Assembly: GCA_963277665.1 (NCBI GenBank)
Contig: OY728122.1
Span: 2,123,830,024 to 2,123,894,023 of the forward strand
DNA length: 64,000 nt
Origin: Viscum album
Taxonomy: Eukaryota > Streptophyta > Magnoliopsida > Santalales > Viscaceae
Direction of reading: 5' to 3'
Shown: positions 1 through 12,533 of the stretch, piece after piece
Numbering within the stretch: the first letter of the stretch is position 1
Layout of the letters: the number at the start of each line of letters is the position of its first letter
Position numbers and translations under genes: made by a program
Notes under the pieces: generated by a model
Seen by the model: only the letters and a program-made list of their open reading frames with translations
Told to the model about the DNA's origin: nothing
Databases searched by the model: none

Positions 1-2386
1 ATAAATCATGGATACTTTTAAAGAAATATTGATAAAAAAAATAATGTTCCTGATGGATAAAAAATAATAATATATATATTTTAAAAAAACATTATTTTTT
101 GAACTTTTGTAATGAAATTCAAGTGTAGGTTGCACAAAAAATGTTTGAAATGATTCATTTTAATCATTTGTTAAGAAATTAAAAGGTAGTGAGAATATAA
201 TTTATAAAAAAAATTATTGAACACAAATAATAACATAAAAAATTTTGTAGAATATGGGTATGGAGAAAACAAATTCTTTAACTTATATAAGAGATAAGGT
301 TGACATTACATGAAAATATTCTTTGGGTATATATGATTACTAAAGAAGGATAAATTGTATTAATACTTAAATATCCTAAAAATAACTATATGTGAATAAA
401 ATATTTGGGTTTTAGAGATAATGTTCCAATAATACCCAAAGTAGAATCAAGCATAAGCAATATTGATTAAAAGTGAGATAGAAACTTAAAACACTTGCCT
501 AAAGTACTGAATTTATTTATAGGAACTTAAGAATCATATATAATAAATTTATATTTATCATAAATCAATAATAGAAACATATTCATACATATATTACTAT
601 ATATCATTACCTTAGAATTTTTAATCACTAATTTATTAACAATTCTTCATTAAATCATTATTTGGGTGTTAATTGTTCTGTTTTCCAAACAAGTTTTTGT
701 TTGACGGGTTTAGTGCTATCAAATTTTTCATGGTTACAAAATATTAATCATATAAAAAATATAATATATTTTTAAATATACACACTTAGAAAAATTCATG
801 TGATTAGGTGATGAAAAATTAATTACATCACTTTGTAGAAAGGGTTGGTCGTACGTACACACAGGTGATGTTTCTATTTTTCTATGGATGAACAGAAATA
901 AATTCAAACATTAATTTATATTTATATAACAAAAAATATATCATAAATATCATATAAATTCATAAAATACATCTATATAACCACATTTTAATGGTGGTGA
1001 TGAAAAATGGATTACATCTCTTCATAAAGGCAGTAATCTATATGTACAGATGAGCGGCGCTTTCATTTTCCATTAGATGAAAATGAGAGATAAAATGGTT
1101 TTACCATAAATATTAGAAAAATTAATTACATTAAATATAATAATATCATTATGTTAATATGGTTATATAATATTTGGAGCAGTTTTAAGGAGAAAAAAAC
1201 TTGAAATAGATCGATAAAGACAATTACCTCTCCTTTCGGTAGCCACCTTTGGCTTATACCTTAAGACTTATTGGATACTTATTTTGGGAATAAAAAACAA
1301 TTACTCATAAATAAGTGTGTTTTTAAGATATTTTTTAGATTTTGGTTGACCTAAGGTGATCAAGTGGTGAGTAGAAGTGAGAATAGGAGGCGCCCTTTTT
1401 AAGTGAAGGGAGTGGCACCCTTATAAATACTCTAAACATTAAAATAATATAAAGTCATTTTCATGAGAAATTTTGTACCAAATTGAAAATGTTTCAAATA
1501 TAGGATAATTTGAAGTTTTAATACAATAAAAAAATAATACTTCTAAAAAATTTAATTATAATTAAAATCTTATCTCTTAGTTTAACCCCCTCATTATCCC
1601 TTTTAACCCATACCAGTGTAGCAAACTTTTTACCATGGTGACTATTTATTATGGATAAAAATTAAGTTGATCTTATAAAAAATTAATTATTATTAAAATT
1701 CAAAATATTGAACCCATTTTAAAATGTTCAATTGCTTTAGGTATAATAAATTAGTTCTAATATCCATGCACAAAATCAATAAAAAAATATTTAGAACAAA
1801 AAATATATTTTTAGGCATAAAATGATTTTATTCTCATTCTTTTCCAAGTAAAAACCATTAGATTAATGTTAGTTTATCATATTGAATATATTATCTAAAA
1901 ATGTTATTAAAACCATTCATAAATAGTGATTTAACTAATTTATTAAGGTAAAAATACTTTGTTCTCATAAAAGATATAGTTTTTGGAAAAATATCTCTTT
2001 TTACATTCAAATGAATTTATGTTCATTTATAACCATTTTATAATCAATGTATGAATTATTATTCATTTTTATAAATTTATAACAATACTTTTCCATAATT
2101 TTAATCCTCTAAATAATAGAAATTATCTCTTAAATAAAATATATAAATTAAAACAATGTTTGTAAATAATACATTTCTCTTCAACTAGGAAATGTTAAAG
2201 TAATGATTCTTATAATTAAAAAATTGATTTTAATAATTATTTTTCATTTGATTTTATGATAATTTATTTTATTTCATACAATAATAAATCATTATTCACT
2301 AAATATTATTTTTGTGTGCATCGGAATCTATCATACAAATTAAATTTTTTAAAGATAAATATGTTTTAAAATCTCAGGGTGTTATA
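1..2386 (-). mobile_element. Family N LTR relic, cut by window edge
   Basis: This is the right-hand part of a 4 kb LTR of the same family as the LTRs of element N. The end AATCTCAGGGTGTTATA at 2370-2386 matches the N LTR end AATCTTGGGGTGTTACA at 12503-12519. Two copies of the family cassette (GTAsTC..GTACGTACAC) lie at about 841-885 and 1026-1070, and the promoter block with a minus-strand TATA-like TATTTATAAG is at 1421-1430. The piece is far more diverged than the other copies, so it is probably an old insertion. Sequence after 2386 does not look like a polypurine tract, so it may be a solo LTR or the right end of an element continuing to the left. There are no genes in it. Confidence 0.7.
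1421..1430 (-). promoter_or_regulatory. TATA-like box of family N LTR (old copy)
   Basis: Read on the minus strand this is GTATTTATAA, at the same place in the LTR as the TATA-like blocks at 10799, 17496 and 60155. Conservation of place across four copies is the support; no transcription start can be shown. Confidence 0.35.
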
Positions 2387-4266
2387 TCTTCACAATATCA
2401 CATAGTGTGTAAAAGGTATCCATAGAGTTGAAACTTCATAAGATGGAAAATATTTTAACCTCTATTCCAACACATTTATCCAACCTTCATATATAACTTT
2501 TATTATTTAGATATACTCAAGGATCATGGATTATTTTTAGATCTCTTATTTACTTTTATCAGAGTGATCACTGTTCAAACTTCTTATGACTTAGTTTTCA
2601 TGTTGGAACCACCAATATTCTACTTTCCTAATATAAATTCTATTATTTTATCTACCTTTCATGTCTTCTAATCAAAAAAATCCCACTTTTACCCACAAAA
2701 CTTGGTTTATGTTCATTAATATTGTTATTAATAATATCAAATCCTTTCTTAACCCTTTCTATAAATCCTTTATCTCTTAACCTCGAAAAGTGTATCTTCT
2801 TCTATGAATCACTTGATTTAAATACTGATTCAAGTTTTTCTATTAATTAAATAAAATCCTCTTTAATGGAATCAACATTCTTAAATATCCCCTTGAGTAT
2901 TTCCTTAAGTATATCAATCGCCTTGTTTTTTATTTAATCTACAACTTGAAACTCAAAACTTCTTTTGAATTCACCTAATTGAATGTATGATTATCTAACT
3001 GTTATTTCAACCAACCAATCTCTACTTCAATAAAATCCACATATTCATTTGATTATTTTATAAATATATTAATCTTATGATTTTTCTTTCTTTGAAAATA
3101 AATCTCTTTGATATCTCACTTAAGTTCTATCATGGGATCAACTGCTCCTTTAGATTCAAAGATATTTTCCATCTCAAGTTCTTCCTTCTCTATATTATCC
3201 ATCATAGCACCATCTATATAAAATTTTAATTTTGTTTCAATTTCATATAAATATAATTCAATATCCTTTTATTCTTTACTCACAAATCTCTTCCTCTAAA
3301 ATTTCTTTTCATATGAACTCTAAGTTTTTGAGACTCTTCTAGGAGAGAATCATATTATTAGATTATGTGAAACTTCTAATTCACTTTATTTATTATCAAA
3401 TATTCTTGGTAACCTTAATTTAATATAGACAACTATACCACATAGGAAAAACACTAAGGTATTATTAATTTTGAAACTATACTTTCCTCTCATGAAACTT
3501 CTAGAAATAATAGAGATAAGGTCATCATCCATATCCTCTTAGTGATTTCCACCTTTAGATATGTCAATATTTTCTAGGAATTTGAATTCCATATCATTAC
3601 TAAAATTACTTGATGTCTCTTTTGTCTTGAATCACATTTCAAATACCACCAAAATTCTTAATGATTAATCTAGATAGATCTTTCAAAAAAACATCTCAAA
3701 TGGAGTTGAAACTTTTAGATTGTAAATAGGTTTAAATAATTACAAAATATTCTTGAAAATATTGATATCATTTATCTCATCCCTATGTTATTGAATATAT
3801 CCAACAAATTCAGTGATTCAGAAAAATAATATATCAATATTCTCCTCTAGAATCATTTTAAAATCATCAAAACTATTATGGAGTATTTTTATCTTATACA
3901 CATTCAACTTACTATCACCTTAATATGTGACAGATAATTTCTCCCACATGGTCTTGGAACTTGTGAAAATCATTAATTTCATAGTGATATTATTTGTATG
4001 AGATATAGATAAAATATTTTGATCTTTAACATTTTAATCCATCAATTTCCTATTAAATTTATCTAGTGATAGACCTTCCCTGTCATTTAAATCAATCCAA
4101 TGTAATCTAGTAGAAATAACTTCCATCTAGAGAGATTTAATATGTGATATAATTCTACTCATCCAAATATTGTAGTTTCTTCCATAAAATAGAGAAAATA
4201 CTTTATCATTAAATAAATTCTCAATCTCAAAGAATTTATGATGGTACATTTAACACTTGTAACCTC
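2387..4266 (-). pseudogene. Copia element X: gag relic and 5' leader
   Basis: Minus-strand remains of a Ty1/copia Gag. The clearest stretch is about 3640-4130, where the conceptual translation holds SSKTMWEKLSVTY and then GDSKLNVYKIKIL and FDDFKMI, the pattern of the plant copia Gag (UBN2-type) core. It lies directly inside the primer site, as expected for the first gene of the element. Several in-frame stops break it. Further left (2400-3640) the translation is rich in Glu, Lys and Ile, with short stretches such as MDNIEKEELEMENIF that could be a coiled coil, but I cannot assign them. No protease or pol is present: the element stops at the N-type LTR end at 2386. Its LTR resembles the solo LTR S at 60551-62047, and the LTR end resembles those of Sireviruses. 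Confidence 0.6.
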
Positions 4267-4278
4267 ACTCTGATACCA
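4267..4278 (-). other. Primer binding site of element X
   Basis: Minus strand TGGTATCAGAGT, complementary to the 3' end of plant initiator tRNA-Met, two bases inside the LTR end. It fixes the LTR boundary at 4281 and the minus orientation of X. Confidence 0.85.
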
Positions 4279-4280
4279 CG

Positions 4281-5804
4281 TGTTGGACCATAGGACACCG
4301 TGAGATGGGAAGGGTGAATCTGGGTGTGAACTTTTTCTCTTACTTTAAATGGAATCTTATCCCCTTGTTGGTAGGGACTCATTAAACCTTTTTGTTTGAA
4401 ATAGATATTCACTAAACACAAAAATGTAGAAATAAAATAGATAATCATAATTTTACTTTTTTTGACAGTAAATCCTAGTCTAAGGAGTATGCGTCGATGA
4501 TGGGTTAGTCGTACCATAATCCAATAAACTTAACTAGTTTTTTCAGATTATAAATTTTTATCAATGGTCACTCCATACTAGGCCTACTAACTTTACAATG
4601 TATTAATGGATAGATCATATCCACCCTCATATCACCTCTATAGACTCCTCCATACTCACTATGTTATATAAATTATTCCATAGTTTAATGAATTTAACAT
4701 CGCTTCCACATTGTTAAGAAACTACGATTTTATTTACATAATGATAGAAAAATTTTATTCTCTAAAAACACTCCTCAATCTCAAAAAATTCTTCATAAGA
4801 TCCAAAATAAAAAAATATCCCTTAATATTCTTTACATAATGTAACCATGTGTAATATGTTTCATCACATAAAAACCTTTAGGATCATATACTTCACTTCA
4901 TGAACCATTCACTGCACTTCATGGAGATCCCTCACATATTTCCTTTTCATAGCTCTGCCTCATGAACTTTATTCATGGATCCCAATTCATGAACCAAGCT
5001 CATGGTTATACTTTCTTTTTCAAGTAACTTCTTAGTATAATCCTTGTGTAGAGTCTATTCAGGCTACTTCTCACTATCTTCATTCACACACATCTCCTCC
5101 ACAAACCTCCTTTACAAACTGACTTCACAATACTTACTGTTGTTTCATATTTCTATGATTTTATCTTCAATCACCAAATATATTTCTAATTTATGATCCC
5201 TATTAATGAATGAATTAGATAAGTATTTGTAATAAAATTTCTCTAAGGACCTCATTAACCACTAAAATTACTTTCAACCCTTGATTAAAAACACTTTATG
5301 TACTCTATTCACGGTATGGCCCCAATGAACCACCTTTGTGAAATGACTTATGTGAGCCACCAATTAAAATCACATTCTACCTTCATTTTTCTCAAAAAAT
5401 ATTTTCTTCAACACTTCAATATTTTTGTAAAAAAATAATACTGACTTCAGGGTTGAATAAGAAATATCATTCCAAGATCACAAGTTTTGCTGGAAATCAT
5501 GGATTCCCACCACATATACACATCACGGGAACCTCATACGTAAACTCTAAAACCCAGTATACATAATCTACTAAATAGGATGCATAATCCACCAAGTGGA
5601 TTCCTTCCTTTTCCCCAAAATATTCTTGAAACTTATCCAAAATACCCTAATTTTTCCATCTGATAATTTAAAAAACACAAGTAAATGTCACCATTGAAAA
5701 AAATTATTCAAAAATTCAACTAATCTTTCATGTTATATAAATCATCTTCATTATACATAAATAACCTTATATCATCCCAAAATAGACTTTAAAGAAATAC
5801 AACA
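4281..5804 (-). mobile_element. 5' LTR of copia element X
   Basis: On the plus strand it begins TGTTGG and ends TACAACA, giving 5-bp inverted ends TGTTG/CAACA and a length of about 1.5 kb. The left end is fixed by the primer site; the right end is less certain because no target duplication can be checked (the other end of X is lost). The block at 4330-4505, read on the minus strand, aligns with the end of solo LTR S (61825-62047), including ATACTCCTT, the AAAGT-rich run and CACCC just before the terminal CCAACA. X therefore belongs to the same family as S. It sits in the Y1 3' LTR, of which only the outer 350 bp follow. Confidence 0.65.
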
Positions 5805-6156
5805 TAGACACCAAATACCCTCCCGTGTCACCTTAGTTCAAATAATAAAATAAAAATATTTTTTTACCATTCAATTAATGTTATATCCCTTATTATGCAC
5901 CTAAAAAATAGTTCCTCATCATGGTAATATATCATAATGGTTTTAATCCATACATATAATTAAATTATTCCTGATACACTTTATTAATTGCATCAAGTCT
6001 AAAGACCAATTCATACATCTACAGATAATAATATCTAATGACATATAAAACAAGTGAAATAATTTTTAGTGGGTTTATCCTCATGACCATTATTATTTGA
6101 GATCATCAAGTGTGAAATTTATGGGAAGAAGTCTCAACTCTTATGATCCCCCAACA
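5805..6156 (-). mobile_element. Y1 3' LTR fragment
   Basis: About 350 bp that align with the last 300 bp of the Y LTR at 37820-38111 and of the copy at 45065-45363, ending in the same CCCCCAACA. Shared points are the ATTCAATTAAT..TTATATC block at its start, CCTCATgACC, and CTTATGAnCCCCCAACA at its end. The rest of this LTR is missing on the left, where element X begins. Immediately right lies Y1 RNase H, so this is the 3' LTR of the minus-strand element Y1. Confidence 0.7.
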
Positions 6157-7126
6157 CTTTATATTCAAACATCATCTATGTACCATCAGATAGACATATC
6201 TAGACTATAGTACATATTTATTAAATAATATTATCATAGAATTTATCAGTTCTCATTATAGTGGGAAACTACTATAACCGTTTTATGTAATAAATATTCT
6301 AAGAACATTATCACATTAATGTTACATAGAATAAAAATCACTATATGATAATAATAAATATATATTATATTAATTTAATGTACAAAGTTATTTTTTTCTA
6401 GGTTACTAACTCTAATAGACATAAACTTTAAAAATATCCAATTATTAATAACTCTAAATGCCCTATCTCTTACATGATTTACATGCTCCTACTGAGGTAT
6501 GGATATAGTTAGTGGGTCTACCACATTTTCTTTTTTTTTTGTTTCTTTGTTAACTATAACTTCACCCATTTTTGTAAAATATCTTGAGAAGTGATACTTA
6601 TAAAGTATATGATTCATCTATTGATGTGACCTGGTCTATTTAGAAAGAATCTCTATAGTAGTTTCATAATAATAAAAAGTAATATGATCTACACTGTTAG
6701 GTATAACACCAAGATCCTAAATGAAGTTTTGTATTCATACTACTTATTTAGTTGCCTTACAAGCCTTAATATACTTGGATTCTTCTGTAGAATTGATGAT
6801 CATTAGTCTCTTAGAACTCTTTTAGCTCACAAGTCTTCTATTGAGTCAAAACAAATTCTTGGTTTCAATTTTAGATTATTTTCTGCTATTAGAAAACTAG
6901 AATATGTGTATCCCAACACAACAATTTCTTCATCTACTCTAAAACCCAGAAACATATCCTTTGTACATCTATTATACTTTAAGATAGATTGTACATCTAA
7001 CCAATGTGTCACTCATGGATCTTCTTGATGTCTTCTTACTCAAGATTTGAGAAACATAAATTATGGTTCATAACATGACATATGTAATAGCTCTAAAAAT
7101 TAAAGAATAAGGGATTATACCCATTT
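6157..7126 (-). pseudogene. Copia element Y1: RNase H end of pol
   Basis: Minus-strand pol C-terminus. The open stretch 6827-7012 starts with HWLDVQSILKYNRCTKDMF, the linker between reverse transcriptase and RNase H in plant copia, followed by the first RNase H strand region. The translation of 6480-6560 gives NVVDPLTISIPQ, a worn form of the conserved end of copia RNase H (N-x-x-DPLTK). Stops and shifts lie between them. The last bases before the LTR (6157-6480) are non-coding. The reading is broken at 7126 by insertion of element G and continues at 30958; GGATTATACCCATTT before the insert joins TCTCTATCTC after it, matching uninterrupted Y2 sequence near 39065-39095. Confidence 0.8.
7122..7126 (+). 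repeat. Target-site duplication of element G, left copy
   Basis: CATTT directly before the 5' LTR (TGTAAAGG) of G; identical to 30953-30957 directly after the 3' LTR end GGGACA. Confidence 0.9.
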
Positions 7127-7260
7127 TGTAAAGGTTTGGACCTCTCCGGTCTATTCCTTGGTGAAAATTAGGTGTATGAGCTGTTTCAGGAGGTCAAGGT
7201 GACATATCCCCAACACTTTTCCAAATTTTCCATTTCGATGAACAATTCCAACAGTAGACC

Positions 7261-7737
7261 TTTGTGAACAGTGCATCGGTAACCTTCTGTGAACAGTGTC
7301 ATCGATGACCTTCTGTGAGCAGTGTCATCCGTTAGCTTTTGTGAACAGTGCATCGGTGACCTTCTATTAATAGTGGCATCGATGACCTTATGTGAACAGT
7401 GCAATAGTGACCTCATGTGAACAGTGCATCAGTGACCTTCTGTGAACAGTTTCATCGGTGACCATATCTGAATAGTGTCATCGGTAACCTTTTGTGAACA
7501 GTGCAATGGTGACCTTATGTGAACAGTTCATTGGTGACCTTCTATGAACAGTGTCATCAGAGAACTTATGTTAATAGTATCACCAGTAACTTTATGTGAA
7601 TAGTGCAACGGTGACCTTGTGTGAACAGTGACATCGGTGACCTTATGTGAGAAGTGTCATCTGTGACTTTCCGTGAACAGTGCAATGGTAACCTTATATG
7701 AATAGTGACATCGGTAACATTAAGTAAATAGTCCAAA
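7261..7737 (+). repeat. Tandem array A in G 5' LTR (19 x 25-26 bp)
   Basis: Nineteen degenerate units, typical unit CTGTGAACAGTGTCATCGG plus TGACCTT. Units of 25 and 26 bp alternate irregularly: one subtype has GTGCAA or GTGCATC, the other GTGTCATC. It is contiguous, without unique spacers, and lies in the proposed U3. Confidence 0.9.
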
Positions 7738-7788
7738 GGTGAGGTTCCAACAGTGACCTATTCTTTCCCTTGCCAAATTTTGAGTTTT

Positions 7789-8030
7789 GTGTACAGTGTT
7801 TTCAGAACGGTAGGTGTACAGTGTTTCCAGAACGGTAGATGTACAGTGTTTCCAGAACGGTAGGTGTATAGTTTTTCCAGAGCGGTAGGTGTAAATTGTT
7901 TCAAGAATGGTAGGTGTATGGTGTTTCCAGAACAGTAGGCGTACAGTGTTTCCAGAACGGTAGGTGTACAGTGTTTCCAGAACGGTAGGTGTATAGTGTT
8001 TCCAAAACGTTAGGGTGTACAGTGTTTCAA
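7789..8030 (+). repeat. Tandem array B in G 5' LTR (10 x 25 bp)
   Basis: About ten units of 25 bp with the core GTACAGTGTTTCCAGAACGG; the last is cut short before CAAGCTTCC. Units are better conserved than those of array A. The matching array in the 3' LTR has twelve units. Confidence 0.9.
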
Positions 8031-8519
8031 GCTTCCTACAGTTTCGGACATTTTACGTTTCCTTTCATGTAAAATGCATTTAAAGCCTCGTTTTAAAGAC
8101 TCTAAGGCCGATTAAAAGGCCATAACTCCTATATTAATTATTCATAAGGCTTGGGATGTTTTTACGTGTTCAAACCACATGGTTTAATGTGATCTTATTT
8201 TAATGGGAAATCAGGTGTATCTTAAACTGTCACTCTGTTAAATCTTCAAAAGGGACAAGATATCTTCATCCCTTGTTCTTCCTCCTTGTTCTGTGGTGCG
8301 AGATGCTCAAACCTTTCCTTCCTTCCAGTAGGAATCATGAAATAAAACTTTTCCCCATGGATTGGTTTCCTCGACGTCCTTCTTGATGCAAGTGCACCGC
8401 CTATTTCGGTACAACCAAGAAGTATCCATCAATCTTCGATATAAGGTATGTTTTATCATTCTTCTTTTGTGGTTCATATTCTCCTATTTCTCCTTTCCAT
8501 ATTATATCATGTGATCTCC

Positions 8520-8524
8520 ATGCT
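8520..8524 (+). repeat. Target-site duplication of element N, left copy
   Basis: ATGCT directly before TGTAACACCCC; identical to 19216-19220. The uninterrupted site in the G 3' LTR (near 28335) reads CTCCATGCTCCTAATGG, confirming the join. Confidence 0.92.
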
Positions 8525-10054
8525 TGTAACACCCCGACCCCAGTTACCCAGAGTCGGTACATTGTTACATAACATTGGCATGAGTAAATAATGCCATTAT
8601 AAAACATAATCATGGGTATTCTACTAGTCGAATGTCCACATGAACCATCAATATTATTTTCATAATGAGGGAATTTATAATTCCAGACATTCTGAAACAT
8701 TTTTTCAAGGCCTCAGCCAAGACGTCTAAAAATGATTAAGGCCTCGGCCAAAACCATATATCAAACTGGGAAAGGCCTCATCCAATTCCACGTCTAGTTG
8801 TCTCATGAGACCTACCGATACATCGAGGAGCTATAGCGGGCTCCACCCATCACTTACTAAGTCCAATACATACTTCATATGAAAATTTTTAAACATATCA
8901 AAAACATTCGTATTAAAACTAGCATATGAAATTTTAATACTTTAACCATAAACCATGAATGGTATAAAAATAGCACATCCATAGTCAAACATATCACAAA
9001 ACGTTCAATACAATATGGAAGTTTTGTATCATAATAAATCAACTTCAAATAAACTTAAAATCCATCCAAGGATGTTGAAATAGATGAAATCAAAACCCTT
9101 TTTAGATAAATATATCATTCTATTTTGAAATCATTTAAGATTCACATAATTATAAAGAAAACATTTATTTTGAAAATATTCTTATAAGATTGTAAGGGAA
9201 GTTTTGATGATCTTATAACAGTGGAAAATATCTGCACCCACCATATAAGTTAAAAAAAGACATTCTTACCTTAATATTTTCGAAAAGGTTATAAAGGACC
9301 TTGTTTGGAAAACGACGGAAAGATTCCTTTATAAAAATATTGTAAAAATTCAAACAAGGGTATAAATGACTGTAACCCATAATATATAAAAAGTAAGAAT
9401 GTTTTGAAATACATTTTTAAGAAACATGGATGTGGATGATAAAGATGTCCCAATAGATAATTACATATAAACAACCTCGGATAATGAAGAGATTGTGAAA
9501 TAAACCATTACCTTGTTGTAATCAATCGAACCGTATAAAAAATAGTCAATAATAACAAACTTAATCACAGAATATCATGAATATAAAGATAATCATGATA
9601 ATATATATCAAATGGTAGTACAAAATACACCACATGTAATAATTGGTGAACAATGGAAATCTCACGGAATTAAAAGTGAGATAAGAAACCTCTTACCTCG
9701 TGTCCGACTTGACTCGTTAGTTCTTTAATATCCTGAATAATAATCTAAAGTTAATTTTTACTTGATTAAGAACCTTTTTCAAGTTTATTATTCATTTTAT
9801 ATCACCTATTACCATGTTATAAACATTATGTAATCATTTAAGTTAATAACGTTCGTTTTGTCGAGATTTGGCACTTGAGTCAAAAATGAACACCTTATTG
9901 TTACAAGTTGTTCACATGGAAAAAGATCATTATATACATAATGATATTCATGATTTAGATATCATATATATCATATATATATATATCCAGTATATACATG
10001 TATTTATAACAGTACATATCATTTAGGGGTAAGAATGAAATGCACCGTTCATGG

Positions 10055-10455
10055 AGACGGTAAGCTGTACGTACGCTTGAATGCTACTTTCATTTCTATT
10101 TATTATTTAAATGTACTTAAAATATAATGATACATAGTTATATTATAATTCCAGTATAATATCATATATAATATAATTAACTCCATCCTTTATACGTCCC
10201 ACATATGGTATTAACGAGTCATATCACTTTGAGGGGGCGGTAGTCCGCACTTCCACAAATGAAATTATCATGTTTACCCATAATGGAAACCATTAAGATA
10301 TGATATAAAAGAAAAATACAGAAGCATGAAGAAAAAATAAACATAATATGTATCATATATAAATACAGTTCCATCATAATGGCCACCATGAGAGGCGGTA
10401 GGAGGTAATTGAACAATCATCGTTTCGTGAGGCGTTAGTTTGTCATCCACAGAAA
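10055..10455 (-). repeat. Cassette repeats in N 3' LTR
   Basis: Three degenerate cassettes spaced about 160-180 bp apart: 10055-10097 (GACGGTAAGCTGTACGTACG), 10230-10272 (GGGGGCGGTAGTCCGCAC) and 10391-10455 (GAGGCGGTAGGAGG, then GAGGCGTTAG). Each is followed by a TTTCATTT- or ATTATC-like run. They recur at the same places in all four family N LTRs. Confidence 0.7.
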
Positions 10456-10798
10456 CATTATCTTCTTAACCCATTAGATGGAGGTGTGTGTAAGTGTAAT
10501 TATAACCCTTCTCATAAAAACATACTAGTATATTTAGGATATTAGTGTTGTTATAAAATAAGGGAATAAAAAGAGTTTAGGGGTTGGAGAAGTAAAATAA
10601 AAGAAAAGAAATTAAGAGAAACGGTTACCTTTAATTTGGGTAACTTCCTTTGGTTTGAACCAAAAGCACTTCTTGATGTGACTTCTGCCTAAGGTAAGGC
10701 TTCTAGGAGGAGGAGAGGGATGTAGAGAGCTTAGTTTGGAAGAGTTTGGATGAGCCTAAAGGCTTGAGAGGTGTGAGGAATTGGTTAGAAGTGGTCTC

Positions 10799-10810
10799 CT
10801 TTTATAAGGG
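10799..10810 (-). promoter_or_regulatory. TATA-like box of N 3' LTR
   Basis: Minus strand CCCTTATAAAAG. It separates a U3 of about 1.7 kb from an R-U5 of about 2.3 kb if it is the core promoter. The G-rich block to its right and the GGTTACC block to its left are conserved in the other N LTRs. Confidence 0.5.
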
Positions 10811-12519
10811 GATGGGGAGGGGCTCTTTAGGAAAGTGTGAAAATATTATTTTATTATATAATGATATTCAGTTTCTAAAGGTCCAAAAATCTTTAGAGTC
10901 GAAGCTACAATTACTCATGGTCGAAATAAAATCATCCAACAATAATTGGACAAGTTTTGGATATTATTTTACTATTTATAATCTAATTTATTTAAATCAT
11001 TTATTAATGAGGTAAATACTACATCATTATTGTGTCATAAATAATTTAATTTATTCGATGTATAAAAATTATAAAAAAATACCATGATATAGGAAATCTT
11101 TTTATCCTTCCAATTATTATTTATATTCAGATATATTACTTATATAGCACCATATAAAAATTAATTACTAAAAGGTTTTTGTGTATGTAAATTTTGCATT
11201 TACATTAAATTAATTAATCTAATGTGTCATTATCATTCATAAGTGGATCCATGGGGTCCTAAAATTGACCCAAATATTCCCATGGTCGTCCATTACTCAT
11301 CCAATAAGGTTTGTACATGTGTTAATGTAATTTTGAATTATTACAGTATTCGTTTTACCTTGAATTACCCTATTTACCTTTAACTACGGTAAATAAAAGT
11401 AAAAAGTTACTATTCACAAAAAATTATTTTTCTCTTATTGAACCACATTTTACTCCTTGATATAAACTGTGTCTCTCAAATTTTCAAAATTCAACTCACA
11501 GAAGCGGTAAAATTAAATTTTATGTGAATTTGCAAATTCTCCTTGGAGGTGGGTAAAAGACGGTGAATAGTTCAATAAAATTTTATATATGTAATATTAT
11601 TAAAAAATGACTCCAATGAATTACATTGAAGATATATAGGTATTATTTATCTATTATGACCTAAAATAAATTTAAATAAAATAAATAATTATTTAAATAA
11701 AAATTTGTTTTAAACAATAACTCAGTGTTTTCACTATTCATCAAAAATTAAAAGTTTTCAGAAAAATATCAAAAATTCGCCCTAAGATAATTTTGATATT
11801 CTGAATTCAAAAATAAAGTCTATCTTACCAAATTCAAAACATAGAAGTTTCATTTATTAATTTAAAAATTAATTCCCTTTGTCAAAACTAAAAGGGTTAT
11901 TTTTAAGAAACAATATCTATAAAAATATTGACAATTGTTTATGTCCAACTTCAAAGTGAAATTAATTTCAATGAACAATATTGGATTAAATGGTAAAAAT
12001 ATATTCTAATTAAACTTTAAACCTAATTAAAAATATAATCTAACCATATAAATAAATTATATTAAAAGGCACTTTTGAATTAAAATACAATATTTTTCAC
12101 TATTCATTTAAAAATGAACTTTATCGAAAAATTTCCCAAAATTTGAACAAAGTAAATTTTGATGTCCCCATTCTAAATAATAAATTTATTTAGTCAAATT
12201 GAATATATATAAGTTTCAAATATTTTATTTAAAAAGGGTTTTCCATTAAAAGGCGGTAAAATTGCATTTTTTTTTAAAAATACTTCTTTTATCTGAAAAA
12301 AAATGAATTTGTTCTTACATTATGTCTAAGAAACCCATAATATGTATTCTAAAATTATAAGGATTATATAAAGTTCAAAATTCAGTTAATACTATTCATA
12401 ACCGCTTTTGAACGACTAGTTTGGTAAGTCGTGGTGCGCTTGAACTCGGTGTTGCGTGAATTGCAAGTTATTGAATTACTTTGAAGAAATAACGTACTAG
12501 GAAATCTTGGGGTGTTACA

Positions 12520-12533
12520 TTCTTCCCCCCTTA
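12520..12533 (-). other. Polypurine tract of element N
   Basis: Minus strand TAAGGGGGGAAGAA directly before the 3' LTR. It is a textbook plus-strand primer and independently fixes the orientation and boundary. The minus-strand bases just upstream translate to FKGGRM, an ending often seen at the 3' end of plant gypsy internal regions. Confidence 0.9.

Larger units (their letters stand above)
8525..12519 (-). repeat. 3' LTR of element N (left, 3995 bp)
   Basis: Ends TGTAACACCCC..TGGGGTGTTACA. It aligns with 14892-19215 at roughly nine in ten positions by eye. It lacks 336 bp present in the right LTR (14947-15282); the gap is flanked by ATGA in both places, which suggests slippage or short-repeat deletion. 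It holds three regulatory-looking cassettes (10055, 10230, 10391), a minus-strand TATA-like site near 10799 and five ACTATTCA motifs in the U3 part (11400-12400). The track of short ORFs here is not coding. Confidence 0.92.

Noticed and set aside
7186..7416. 76-codon open frame on the minus strand
   Set aside because: It runs through array A and reflects the repeat units only.
7261..8030. Direct repeats that could be read as a CRISPR array
   Set aside because: The units are contiguous, without unique spacers, degenerate, and inside a plant LTR whose other copy has the same arrays.
10066..10075. GTACGTACG palindrome as an isolated binding site
   Set aside because: It is part of the cassette repeat, and short palindromes of this kind are common; kept only as part of the cassette finding.
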